From Leptodontidium sp. MPI-SDFR-AT-0119 (lineage: Eukaryota; Ascomycota; Leotiomycetes; Helotiales; Leptodontidiaceae): 64,000 nucleotides of DNA. Of this stretch, positions 1 through 12,142 are shown piece by piece (the first letter of the stretch is position 1; every line of letters begins with the position of its first letter). Under the pieces are notes generated by a model. It did not search any database. It worked only from the letters and a program-made list of their open reading frames with translations, and had not been told where the DNA came from. The translations under genes were made by a program, and so were the position numbers. Location: positions 3,162,001-3,226,000 of the forward strand of contig JAHLEZ010000006.1 in NCBI GenBank assembly GCA_020726505.1. Reading direction: 5' to 3'.

Positions 1-1250
1 TTCTCAGCTACCTTTGTATTTCAGTGCAGGTGCACTAAGTATCATTGCCAGCGACCTCAAAGCGGCAGATCGGTCATCATGGCTTCCGGTCTCCTATACT
101 CTCGCCAGTGAAGCTCCTCTTCCTTTAGCGGCTATCTTCAGGACATCTTCGGTCGTCGTACAATAGCGCTTGGTGCTTCTATGATGGCCATTGTAGGTTC
201 AATATTGGTGAGTACCGAGTACTGCTCATTCTTTCGCCCATAGAGTTGTTAGAATGATTATGTCAGGTGCTGCAGCAGGAGTAGCTGAGCTTACGGCTCT
301 TGCTGGGTGTGTCATTCGACATCTCCTACCAACTCATCTAGACTGAAATTTGTTTGTCTAGCATCTCTGAGGTAGTGCCTGTTCGTGCACGCGGTTATAC
401 CATTGCCATCATGACTTCTATATCACTTCCTTGGGGACCTTACGTTCTATACGCTCAACTTCTAGCAAAGAACTCCTCATGGAGATGGGGTTTTTGGATT
501 GTTGTGTAAAACCCTCTTGGATCTACTTATTGGTCTTGTGGCTGACTGTATGGCAGCTTATACATGTCAATCGCCTGGGTTGGTGCGACTGCGACCTACC
601 ATCCTATCAAGCATTCAAGACTTCAATGACTTTCTCGAATGGATCAAGTGAAGCGTATCGACTACCTCGGAGGTATACTCTCTGTCGGTGGTTTGACAAT
701 TTTGTATGTACTTTGTGTTTCCAAGAGCCTTGTCTAAGCACTAACTTTCTACAGCCTCATAGCATTACAGTCGGGTGGATATACACATCCATGGAAAAGC
801 GCCTACGTCCTCTCTTGCTTGATAATTGGAACCCTCACTTTAATCTCCTTCGTCACATAAGAGGTATATGGAGCACAATATCCTATCATTCCCCGAGGTC
901 TTTTCAGTTGCCGAGCCGTTGCCATGGCTTTCATCGTATCTTTCGTGGCCGGCATGAATTTCTACTCCCTGACAAATTTCAGACCCTTGTGCTTCAGCAG
1001 CGTGTATAGTGCAGGCCCCATCACGATTGGCCTACGGAACATAGGTAATCCAGGGATCAGGTGCTCTCGGAAGTCGGAATCCTTCCATCAACAGCCGCCA
1101 GAGGAGTACGCGTACAATTTGTCTTTGATGGTTTCATACTGCGGGGGAATGATGTCAGTGATTTTCTGCAAACAGCAGAAACTACGCAAGAAGACCAGGA
1201 TCAAAACACAGGCATCACATCAAGACAGGCAATTCAGGTAGTCGATATAC
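1..1250 (+). pseudogene. MFS efflux transporter remnant (TRI12/fungal drug:H+ antiporter type)
   Basis: Conceptual translation in shifting frames gives consecutive pieces of a 14-TM fungal MFS efflux pump. The pieces are a segment reading SSWLPVSYTLASEAPLPL, then GYLQDIFGRRTIALGASMMA (the conserved loop after TM2), then VVPVRARGYTIAIMTSISLP with the following WRWGFW, and a later membrane segment near 920-1010. Small frameshifts (near 125 and 490) and stops break it. The 5' part lies outside the window. The family is known for plasma-membrane export of toxins or siderophores, but the substrate cannot be read here. Past about 1020 the match fades. Class is fairly sure; the exact subfamily is not. 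Confidence 0.6.
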
Positions 1251-1479
1251 CATTTTGTATTACTGGTCAGATCAACAAGGGTTTTTGAATGTTGTACAAA
1301 AGGAGCATGTTGAATTGCTCAAGGAAAAAGGGCTGTAACGACAGGAAAATTTCGAGAGAAATCCGAAAACGAGCGCAGATCACGTAATTATCCACCTAAT
1401 TACCACCCCATGCCTTTTCTTCAAAAATGAAATCGTTCATCCTCAAGTGAGGGAAGTTGCCGTGCTGTCTTCAACCTTT

Positions 1480-2497
1480 CTAGTCGAAGAGCTTGCACAC
1501 ACCAGACTCGAACACGTAAGCAATGCAGGCAGAGTTTGCTTTGCAGGCAGCGAGGCAGGCGGTCAGGTCAGTAACGACGGGGGTTGCGATGGGTGTTGGG
1601 GAACCAGCGGGAATGGCGTTGGTGGGGTTGGCGTGAGTTCCCGTGCTCGATGAAACGGTGGATGGGCTCTGAGCTACTTTCGCGCTGGGAGTACTCGTAG
1701 GACCAAACAGTTTGCAGACGCCAGACTCGAAGGTGTACGCAATGCAGGATGGATTGCCTTTGCATGCTGCCAGACAGGCAGCCAAGCTGTTAACGGCGGG
1801 CTCAGCAATTGGCGTTGGTGAGCCGGCGGGAGCAGAGTTGATAGGGTTGGCATGGGTTCCGGCTGCTTGTCTGCGCACACGTGTCGGGCCGAAGAGCTTG
1901 CAGACACCAGATTCAAAAGTATAGGCAATGCAGGCCGGGTTTTTATTGCAGGCTGCGAGACAGGCACTGAGATCATCAACGACCGGCTCAGCGATGGGAG
2001 ATGGCGAGCCAGCTGGGACAGCATTGACGGGATTGGCGTGGGTTCCGACTGGAGTTCCGGCTGGCTTAGCACCACCACGGCGAGCAAGTCCACCAGGGTT
2101 GGATGGAGTGGGAACAACAGATGGGATCGACGGGCAGGCAATGTCGTAGACGACAAGGTTGACTTGAGGAGGGATTGAGGCAGCTGGCACAGAGTAGAGG
2201 ATGCACTTATCGACACCATCAACAAGGCCGAAGAGGAAAGCAAGGCATGCTGGGTTGCCTTTGCATTGAGCAGCACATTCTGCAGCAGTGGCTAAAAGAG
2301 AATGTCAAAAAAATCCTGACGAAGGAAGAGTGAGAATGTGGAAACTTACTGATTCCCGTAGGCTGCGCAAGAGGAGTTTGTGCCACAGTTCCAGTAGGAG
2401 CCGCGCCACAGACTTGGCGTGCTGCAATTGGTCCTGCAGAGGCAATGGAGATGAGGCCGAAAGCCGCCAAAACGGTGTTGGAGAATGAGCAATGCAT
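1480..2497 (-). CDS. Secreted protein with Cys-rich (Apple/PAN-like) repeats
   Basis: Two-exon gene: exon 1 is 2350-2497, the intron 2292-2349 (58 bp, GTAAGT...TTTTAG), exon 2 is 1480-2291, giving 319 aa. The product starts with a hydrophobic signal peptide (MHCSFSNTVLAAFGLISIASA). One diverged Cys-rich unit (ECAAQCKGNPACLAFLF) follows, then three close repeats of about 60 aa. Each has a linker GTHANPxNAxPAGSPxPIA and a core of the form LxACLAACxxNxxCIAYxFESGVCKLF with four cysteines. The spacing resembles fungal Apple/PAN-like or WSC-like extracellular modules, which bind protein or carbohydrate. The splice joins an ATC-A end to CC, keeping the frame. The closing codon is TAG after KLFD. The repeats are so alike that recent internal duplication is likely. 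Function unknown; probably wall-bound or secreted. Confidence 0.75.
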
Positions 2498-5400
2498 TTT
2501 GATGGCTGCTGGGGTTGGAGGGTTGATAAAGGTGAGTGAAATTCTTGAAAGTTGAAAAGTTGAGGAAAGTGTTAAGGAGTCTGGGTGGAAGCTGCTGTTG
2601 AAGATGCTAATGATGATGAGGGTGAAGAGAAAAATCCAACAGGATTTCCTCTCCCTTTAATACTTTTTCTGTCACTTTTAGAAATGACTGGTGAGTGACC
2701 TCATTACAGATTCTCCCCATATCAACGTGATTTCCGATGTGTTTCCACGCGTACGCAAGCTTGAAATCTAAGTTTTGTCTTGCCGTTTTCTAAATATAAA
2801 AATTAAAAATAAACGTTGTCTCGCTGGTCAGATAAACCTGGGAGGCAGGATGGCGTTCAAGGATGACCAAACTCCAGTGGGCTGGTTTTCTTATGTCTAG
2901 GATCACACTAACACAAATTCAAGGGTTATATGCAATAACGGAACGTAGTACGTAGTCCTTCACTCAGACTATACTGAGAGAAGTTCAAGGGCGATACGCA
3001 GGAACTGCACCCATAGCACTGAGCCGCTCGTTCTAAGGACCAACCAAGCCTCCAAGAGCCAATGCCATCAAGGTCCGTGCCATGTAGATGGCCAGGGTGT
3101 CTATTTTCTTTGTCTCGTTCATAGCCTTTCTTAATTTAATAGTAGAAACATATGGAAAATTCTTCTAGGTCAGTTCCATGATTCTCAAAACTCAAGAGGT
3201 CTGCCATCTCAGGTCAATTGAGGAAACGCAATTTGGTCCTTTTTTTCTTGCTTTAAACAATCTACAACTAAGAATGATAGCACTGTTGCACTTTCATAAT
3301 GGCTTCAAGGTTCTTGGTTTACTAGACCACCTATCTCCACCGGTGCGAAACATTCAAGCCTGCATCAGTGATGTCCTGTGAGGAAATTGCTTCGGAGTAT
3401 GAACAAATTTGGCCACCCTTGAGCTGAGCCCGTTTCCCATATCTGCAACATCAAAGACATGAATCCTGCTAATTTGTACAGAGTTATGGGGAAGTGTTCA
3501 CAACTTCGATCTGAGGCTGACTCGAACGGCCCACTATTGAGGCAACTTCCGCGAGTTCAGGATCACCACCAGTAATTTTATGCAAAGCTTTCTAGGAGAT
3601 GGATATGAGACGTTGAGATGCTTAGGGCATTTGTAGGCGAGATTTCTTACCCCCGTAGACCAGGGGAGTCGTCAGCAACCTCGCAGTGTCACTTTCCAAA
3701 ATCCTTTCACAAGGTTTCTTCGTGACTTTGTGGAGGCAAATAGCTTCCTCACAAGGAACAAATACAGAGAATGACGTGTCAATAATAAAGATCTCCTAAG
3801 CGACTTCCTGTTCGTGTTTTTGCTAGTTCTGGGGTTGGGTGTGCCCCCCGAAGGTTAATTCCCCTTTTAGAATCGAAAGGAGACCTCCTTTTGCTATCAA
3901 CGCGTATTTTCAAGAGTAATGAAATGAAACGGACTCTCGATCAAATGTTGGGCATCCTTGAAGCCCCTTGATCATCGTCCCTAGACACCACATAGACACC
4001 ATCACTTGATCGGCCGACAAGGTCACAGGGGCACAACGTACGTCACCCGAGCTCACCATGAACAATTCTCTATTTTTGGTACGTTTGTTGGGGAGACCTC
4101 AATTCCCATCATCACAGATCCCGTTGGTAGTGCTGAGGCCATTTTGGAGGGTGGTGCAGTCGTTTGGGTGAATTGGCAGACTTTGAATTAGTTGACCCAA
4201 GATGTGATTCTTGGTCCAGAACCGGACAAGCCCCTCGAATTTCTACCCTACTGCCTCTACCTCATCCTTCGCTTTCTGATAGCTTGTAATGTCCTCCGTG
4301 CGCTCCGAATTCAAACCATTGACTTTGCCCTCCTTTCATGACTCTTGCGCGGTGGCTCGACCATTCGACCCGTCGAGATCCTCTATCTTCAAGACCAACT
4401 TCATCACCATTGAATTTCTTAACCATTGACGGGATCACGAACAATAGGTCAGATGCAGTTCAACCCATTTAGCCAAGGGCCGTTTATCAAGTGAGGTTGA
4501 AAGTAATATTCTCCAAATGAGCATTTTGATCTAATCGTCGGATTGTAGGAAGCTTTTGTCTCTGATCATATGCCCATTTTTCTTCACCGTTTAAATTTAC
4601 CTCCACCTTGCACGTATTTTCATCGATGTCGGCGACGGTATTGCCCATTTCGAACCACAAACATATACCATCCGCTTATTATAAGTCACTTCACTTCACT
4701 TGTCCTTGACACTGTTGGCAGTGGAAAGGGCTGAAGCCAACTCACCGTTTCGAAATAATACAGACATCGTTGTGGGCTTTGAGGCTTGAATCTCTCGCGA
4801 TTATTACGCGTTCTAGCTTCGGTGTGGTAGAACTAACTGAAGGCATAGGAACCGCACTCACAAATAACGAGATCATAAATATGGCAGTTGGGTGTGGACA
4901 GGATGGTTTGTGCTACCATTCTACACACTTAGTGGACCTTCGCCCTAGTGTTTGAGGGAATAGGGTTATAGGTCTTTCTCTGAAAGGCCGTGACTGGGGG
5001 CATGGGGCAAGAGAGGTTAGACGGCGGTGGAAAATATAATAGCTCGTATTTTGCTTAAGGACTCTTTGAAGGTTGGAGTTGGAGGCTGGGGACTGAGTTC
5101 TTTTGGGTTCTCTCTCTGGGAACAAATGACCTACAAATTTACAAGCATTGAAGCAGATGGGGTACGATGGAAGCGCAAAGGAGGAGAGAAAGGCAAGTGT
5201 CGAACACCTCCGTTATGAGAGTTCTGTCAAAGGCAGATCCGGTCAGCCACCAACCGACCAGGAACCTTCTCGGTGAGAAGTCTGAGATCATGCAGCGAAG
5301 CGATTACAGATCCTTGATCTTGAACTTTTTCTGGTCAAATATTGATGCTTCAGCATCAGACTTGATATGATTTGAAGCACGACGGGATGATGCATGTGGA

Positions 5401-5628
5401 AGTGAAAGAGACCAGACTCGAAAACGACAACAGAACAGATTAGGAGCAAACACCACGAAACATGTAATATGGCAATTCTGTCTCGAGATTCCCATAGCTT
5501 TGGCAGAGCAGAGAACAATGAAGGGATAAGGAGAGCTTTCGGAGAAAGAAGGAGAATGGTCGGCGCTCAAATCCAGCGGCCTCGCCGAACATCAGCTCGG
5601 CCATAACCCATGTATAGGACAAAAAATG
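2498..5628. other. Stretch with no gene I can support
   Basis: The first 200 bp are the upstream region of the leftward Cys-rich repeat gene (pyrimidine-rich, with TTTAATAC about 160 bp before its start). From 2700 to 5628 there are only short open frames. A leftward reading between about 3380 and 3800 (ALHKITGGDPELAEVASIVG) has gene-like composition but many stops and no family I know. A rightward 61-codon frame at 4006 and leftward frames at 5304-5570 are equally unassigned. They may be relics of decayed genes. Confidence 0.4.
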
Positions 5629-5938
5629 ATACTTAAAACTCGTCGAGACCTGATATACTGGGCTGAGTTGTTGGTAGCAACATTAGTGATGGCTTGTCCT
5701 GCAACTACCGTTCCAATTGCTACAACAACATGTGCTGATATTATGTCAAATATCCTTGGGACAAATGCAGAAAATATATTACTAAGTTGCAGTAATGTTA
5801 GTCTTGCTATGGGTTTAGGTCTTTATTATTTAATTATACATTTATATCCTTAAATTATAAATACTAGTCAAGTTACTTTTGCTTTCTGTTTAGATATATT
5901 TGGTTTGTAAAGTTATAAGTATAAAAAGAAGGGTTTTC

Positions 5939-6067
5939 TTTTACCTCCCGTAGCTTAATTGCTATGAAAGCTCTAATAAATAAGCTTGGGGGTTTTGTTT
6001 CCTATCGATTGTTTTATTATAATAATATTTATATATAAGATATGAGTTCAAATCCTATAAGGAAAAA
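5939..6067 (+). pseudogene. tRNA-like mitochondrial fragment
   Basis: The ends TTTTACC (5939-5945) and GGAAAAA (6061-6067) pair as an acceptor stem with one mismatch. A D-arm-like TAGCTTAATTGCTA follows the 5' end, and GAGTTCAAATCC resembles a T-arm. The span of 129 nt is too long for a tRNA and contains an AT-only stretch, so it would have to be interrupted or chimeric. No anticodon can be assigned. Confidence 0.3.
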
Positions 6068-6550
6068 TAGAATTATAAATCGTTTTTACCGTATCTAAGA
6101 TTACTAATCTAAACAATTATAACTTATAAACTTAATAAAACCCAAAGCACTAAAAATTCTAAACCCTAAATAGTTAATCTTTTAAGTCTATTAAGATCGT
6201 ATTCAACGATCTTAAATAGTCTATTTTAAATATTAAACTTACCTAATGCTAATAATAAATTTTATTACAATATAAGCAAAGCGTAAGAAGTCATTGCTTA
6301 CCTGCTGCCTATCTCCATGCCAACAATGTTTCATATAATAATAAGATATCAGGACAAGAGCCTAAGGAGACACATTAGTTAAATATCTCTGTTTTAAGTT
6401 TAAGTATATGTTTATGAATAAAGCGTTGATTTTTGTCTTTTAATACTAAAGATATTAGTACACTATACTTAGTATTGCTTTATTCTCTAGATTAGTTGAT
6501 ACTGCTTTTCTGTTCTTATAAGATTAGAATCAAGTGAACCAGGTGTTTAG

Positions 6551-6826
<276 letters not shown>

Positions 6827-7130
6827 ACTAGTAGGGGGTCCAGATATGGCATTCCCTAGACTTAATAATATAAGTTTCTGATTATTACCAATTAGTTTAT
6901 TATTATTTATATTTGTTAATAGTATAGAAAATGGTATAAGTACTAGTTGAACTCTTTATCCTCCTTTAAATAGAGTACAAAGTCATAATAGACCTAATGT
7001 AGATTTAGCTATATTTGGATTACATTTATCTAGTATAAGTAGTTTATTAAGTGCTATAAACTTTATCACTACTATACTAAATATGAGAAGTCCAAGTATT
7101 AGGTTGCATAAATTGGCCTTATTTAGATAA

Positions 7131-7466
<336 letters not shown>

Positions 7467-7484
7467 ACGATTTTACTAATTAAT

Positions 7485-7646
7485 TGTGGTGCAGAAGTGG
7501 AGCATAAAGTAGGTGCTCTCCCAAAGTGGCGATCAAGTCGTCTGAATTCTGTAAAAGGAGGCTCGTAGGGAGTAACTGACTATATACACGAATAGGGGCT
7601 GCTGACTCAGCAGAGCCATGGTGCCGTAGGCCCGTGCCTGTACGAC
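7485..7646. mobile_element. 162-bp MITE, same group as the 154-bp element
   Basis: Flanked by ATTAAT direct repeats (7479-7484, 7647-7652), a 6-bp duplication as at 6673-6826. The ends TGTGGTGCAG and CTGTACGAC are weak inverted repeats. The last 25 bp (7622-7646) are identical, in reverse complement, to 45610-45634. An internal CTATATACACGAATAGGGG motif is shared in similar form with the 154-bp element. No coding capacity. Confidence 0.65.
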
Positions 7647-8134
7647 ATTAATCTATCTTAATTAATTAATATTTGATTTGATTTGAACATAATTAATTAA
7701 TTTAAATAATATACTGACTATACAGTCTTTACCCGTTTTAGACATAGCTTATCCCCTTTTAATATAGATCCCGTTATCTTGCTTATTAAGCGAGCTAGTG
7801 ATAAAGGACCTCCGAATTAATACATTACAATTAACAACAATTATAAAGTTAAAAAATAATATAATAAAGAAATTAAAGGTTACACTCTTAAATAGAATCG
7901 TTTTTATATAAAAGAGAAGATTTAATTTGTATTTTAAATATTTACTTTGTATTAAGTCACCTATTCTTGAATAATTGAATAATATTCAAGAATAATTTGA
8001 ATATTATTCTATTCAAGTCTGAGAGTCATTAATCTATCTTATTCAATTTTAATTGTTTGAAGTCATCACATGTATATAGTAGGTTTTAATATAGATACAA
8101 GAGCTTATTTCACAGCTGCTACCTTAATTATTGC

Positions 8135-8858
8135 CGTATGGTGCGTTTGAAGGTGAGGTTGAAAGGAGGACAGGGGTCGCGGCAATGCCAGGCCCCCGGC
8201 TAGCGGCTCGCTGCTTCCTCCCTATTGACACACCTTCGGCCTCCTGCTTCTTGAACATCGTAATGACGTCGAATCTTCTCTCTCCTTCCATCTCAGCTCC
8301 TCTCTCAAGTCTTCTTTTTGCGTACAAGGCCTGTTGAAGGTGCTAAGGCGTCTCTGATGTGCATTGCCACTGTGCATGAAATTGCGCGCCACAACTCCAT
8401 CGAGGCTGCGCTCAAAATGTGATATCTACTTCGTAAGATCTTACGTGGCCGAAATAACCTGCCCCCCACTGTACTATGGCAATGACCACAAATTTACTAA
8501 TGTAGTGAAGCGACACGTATTTAGAGGTTATGATTTGCTGCATATCCTTGCTTGATAAGCATTTTAAGACTGCGCAGGGACACAAAAGGTAGGTTATTTC
8601 GGCCATGTACGAAGTAGCTCCCCCGGGGGTGCAGGGCATGGACTCTATGTACCTTTACGTGCAAATTACTTAGTACGGTACATTGTGCTGATGAAAACTC
8701 TCCCAACACCCCCCTTTCTAACACAAAACTACTGAACAAAAGGTGGATCCTCTATACGATTTCTTTGGAGGTTTCTGTAATGGATTTCCAAGCACCTTTT
8801 GCTGTTTCCAATAGTATGAGCACCATATACAAGTACTGCGTTTAGTCAGTTTTTCCCA
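8135..8858. other. Spacer with one inverted-repeat element, no gene seen
   Basis: Open frames here are short and antisense to one another. The only structure I can support is the inverted-repeat pair at 8446-8460 and 8591-8605, annotated separately. Base composition is balanced, unlike the AT-rich DNA on both sides. Confidence 0.4.
8446..8605. mobile_element. 160-bp inverted-repeat element (MITE-like)
   Basis: The left end TGGCCGAAATAACCT (8446-8460) is perfectly repeated in inverse at 8591-8605. The inverted repeat continues with mismatches (CTGCC against CTACC). No clear target duplication is visible next to the ends, though TACG occurs on both sides. Non-coding. Confidence 0.5.
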
Positions 8859-8862
8859 TTAG

Positions 8863-10449
8863 TGGATATACGGCAGGGTTGAGTTAAAGAGCCTCCTTCC
8901 TCCCAACTCTATATACAACTGAGCCAACTGAGCCTTTGTAGAGTACTCAAATAAAGTGCAATACAGCTTAATCCGAAACTGTAAGTGATTCAATAGTCGC
9001 TCTATATTAGTATGTAATAAATATAGCCTATGTGCATTAATACAGGCCATATCTAACAACTAATAGAAATGGGGCCACCAATTTCGCTGTATAGTTCGGT
9101 GAGTCTCATAGGCTTCCCTGAATTAATTGGCTAAGTTAACTCCTCTCATATGATAGTTATAATCATCAATGAAACGCGGAATAAGCAGCTCTTTTATAGG
9201 GTTATCCCTAAAGAGTTGTCTGACAATACAGTCATTAGTTGATGTCTTTGCAGGGCGCCTCCGTACTTTAGCTCGGAAATCGTCAGCCTAGTTTATCGTA
9301 TGAATATTGGTAAGGGCTAGGACGATATTATTGTCTTGCTAGGCTAGGCATAATGCATTTTCCACCACCTTAGCAACTAAGGTATTCCATGGTAAACGGC
9401 TTGCGTATACGTTCTTCAGGACTATGAGGTTCTCAGGTAATTCTAAGTGTAGCCGAGTTGTACTAATAGCGCCATAGCCGCATTTCCGAAGCTCTTGAAA
9501 TAGAGGTACAGAGGTAAAGTAGTTGTCGAGGTAAACCGTAAGGCGTTAACGTGGTAGGGAAAGTACAAGAGACCGTACAAGGGAGCCAGTAGAGGTAAGT
9601 GTTAGATGCTTGAAAATGGCCTGTAATCCCTGTGCCCTAGAGCTCTACACTTAATTATATATGTAGCTATAGTCTGCAATTCCGTATATCTTGTACCCTT
9701 GTTTGATTAGTTTACTCGGCATTTATATGTGTGTGAAGATCTAGTATAAATTAGTAATAGCGGGGTAAATCAAGGGAGAGGGATACTTAACTTCCAAAAC
9801 AACGTACCATAAGCTCATCAATACTAACTTCCGTCGATAGGGAATAGTACTTTTGGCACCAGACTTAAATTTCCGAAGCTAGAGGCTCTACCTTATACCA
9901 CCAAATCGTATTTGTAGGCAAGTGATACCCACGGCGTTCGTCATCTTCAGAATCAGAGATATAACAATACCTCTTAATATCTTCATAGCGATTAAGTGTA
10001 ATATAGGTTGAAATTGTATGTATTTGACCTCTCTTCTTATCCGTATTCCAGTACATATCAATGCGAGGCTCCTCGTGGACTCCCATATAAATCAACGCTC
10101 CGATAAACATATATAATTCCTCTACAACCAAAGGACGCCATTACCGCGCTCTTTCTTATTAAACTCGCATTCGTTGTAGGATCGTATATCGATTTGTATT
10201 AGCAGTAATAATCTATAAGAGGGTAGGAGTAAAGAATAAGGTAAACTAGTCGTATAGTTCGGAGGAAGAGGGGAAATCAGGAGGTAGAATCGCTGCAGCC
10301 GGCCGCGGAGCCTCACACTTAAACGCTTCAAAAGGAACGCCTGTGATTGGTCCGAATTCTTTGAGTATATGTTCGAGAGATAGTGTTTTTGTTGGTCCAC
10401 AGGTCCCTGCATGAGCATACTTCGGTTTGGAAAAGGGGGTGCGGGTCAA
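8863..10449 (-). pseudogene. piggyBac-like transposase (DDE_Tnp_1_7) pseudogene
   Basis: Read leftward with RIP-type stops, the region gives a fungal piggyBac-like transposase. In order: an N-terminal FGPITGVPFEAF; LFFTPTLL and ITANTNRY; LVVEELYMFIGALIYMGVH; MYWNTDKKRGQIH; IWWYKVEPLAS; the first catalytic Asp in VSIDELMVRCFG; YKIYGIAD; the second Asp in VYLDNYFTSVPLF; and a C-terminal FIDDYNYHMRGVNLAN. In that last motif the family Asp appears changed to Asn (G to A), so the third catalytic acid is lost. Stops at former Gln codons and frameshifts near 9720 and 10130 confirm inactivation. Terminal repeats were not found. It lies about 60 bp from the next element and differs from it in sequence. 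Confidence 0.8.
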
Positions 10450-10675
10450 AGTCAGGGGTCAGAGCCTAGCCGGACTGGTTTCGGTGGACATTCGGTGGGG
10501 TTTCGTAGTATATCCCCTCTACTGCCACATACAGGTCCTTACAGGTGCTGTACAGGGTGCGGGGCGCTAAGGTTGCCCTAACTATAGGGCATGGGCGCTA
10601 AGGGACGGGATAAACAAATAACATTAATAAACCCTCTTTCCCTATTAGAAATCGTTATCTTTTAATACGCCTACT

Positions 10676-11018
10676 ATGCCCGAAGACGTACAAGCAGATT
10701 TAACTAATTTAAGGACCCTTAGACCGAAAGTAAAGCCTTTATAAAAGAAAGACACTTAATTTCAGCCTATAAAGATTAATGAATTTAATCTAGAGATATA
10801 TTTACTAGAGGACTATTCACTAGATAATCTAATTACCCTCTTTACGCAATATTACACGCTAGACATCGTGAATAAGATCGTTTTAGCTATAAACTCTTAC
10901 TAAAAACTAAGACGAGATGTCGCCGTTAATAAAGTAATTAAGCGGTATATAGGACAGTCTAAGTACGTGACAACTATATTAAACAAGCTAACACTTACTG
11001 GTATTAAGATTTAAGTAG
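10676..11018 (+). pseudogene. Transposase N-terminal part of the split piggyBac-like element
   Basis: Starts with MPEDVQADLTNLRTLRPKVK and continues with INEFNLEIYLLEDYSLDN, LITLFTQYYTLDIVNKIVLA and RYIGQSKYVTTILNKLTL, the N-terminal region typical of fungal DDE_Tnp_1_7 proteins. Gln codons have become stops (TAA/TAG). The frame is cut at 11018 by the retrotransposon and resumes after 23084. Confidence 0.65.
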
Positions 11019-11302
11019 TGTGGTGGGGAAGACTCTGGTAGCTTCTTTATTACCTGATCGGATAAGCTTTTTTTATATAAAAGAGTTTAACACTTGAAAT
11101 TAACTTAATAACTAAGAACTTTTTATAGATATTATCTAATACACTTTTTTCTCCTTCCCTTCCTCGACTTGTTATACTCTTTAGATATATATTATTTTTA
11201 GATTTGATTAATTCGCGATTTCCTATACTTAGAGTCTCCCCTCGTATCTTATTATATGCTATTCTTTTGTTATGTGGTTTATTAGGCTTTTTCCCTTTTA
11301 TA
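11019..11302 (+). repeat. 5' long terminal repeat
   Basis: 284 bp, the same length as the 3' LTR and about 85-90% alike by eye; most differences are C/T or G/A. A TATATAAAAGAG stretch near 11080 could serve as the TATA box of the element promoter, and it is kept in all three LTR copies of the window. Confidence 0.9.
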
Positions 11303-12142
11303 TATTTTTGGTAACTTACATAGGGAATAAGTTTAATACGAGGAAATAGAACTAGGTAAGTTATGCGGAAAGGGCCCTTTATGCTAATTACAAGCGTTTA
11401 GGGAGAATTAAGAAACGATAACTGCTTGAATTAAGGGACTTATTTAGTTAGTAACTCTTTAGCCTTCGAAAGTAAAAATAGTAAATATGGAGGCATAAGT
11501 ATACGATAGAGAGAGTAGAGAGACACGAGGGAAGTAAGTGAACTTTAATAATACGTGGGGATACTTGGAGTATTAGAAAATCTCTTCTTTCTTAGCTCGA
11601 GGCTTTGTGCCCGCTATTTCGAAGACTTATGCTTTATTATTTCATAATACTTTTTATAGTAATATGAGGCCCTATAGTATCAGACCGCTAAAGCTTGATA
11701 TTATAAGGTACTAAGATTACTATGTGAGAAGTTGGCTAAAGTATTATAAGTCGTGTTCTTTAGTTTATTAACTAAAGGCTAAAGTCTTACTTAAAGATTC
11801 GGCGGAAGTATGTTTTAAGCTAGTTTAAAATTAGGCCTTAGTTATCTTTTTAGCGTTGTTTAATTTTTATTTACCCCCTGTTTATTGATTTAAACCCTTT
11901 GTAATTTTGGCGTATGGGGCTTAGGGCGTAGGTTGAGACCTCGCTAGAAGAGCTTATTATTTGGCCCTTCGCTTAAAAAGGCGAGGCCCTAAATTCTTAT
12001 TTTTAAGGGGACGTTTCTTTATTTTTTTTATATAATAATATAATACTTATATACACTAAATCTTTTGTTACTTTTATTATTTTTAATTAAACGATTATAT
12101 ATATTCTTTTAAAAACCTTAAATTACATTTAACTTACTAATA

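Noticed and set aside
2990..3125. Leftward reading TLAIYMARTLMALALGGLVG resembling an MFS helix
   Set aside because: A single hydrophobic segment without any conserved loop motif. Too short to assign, and on the opposite strand from the MFS remnant at the window start.
5626..5853. 75-codon hydrophobic frame at the left edge of the mitochondrial segment
   Set aside because: It does not match atp9, nad or other mitochondrial proteins I know. Left unnamed and only used as the approximate NUMT border.
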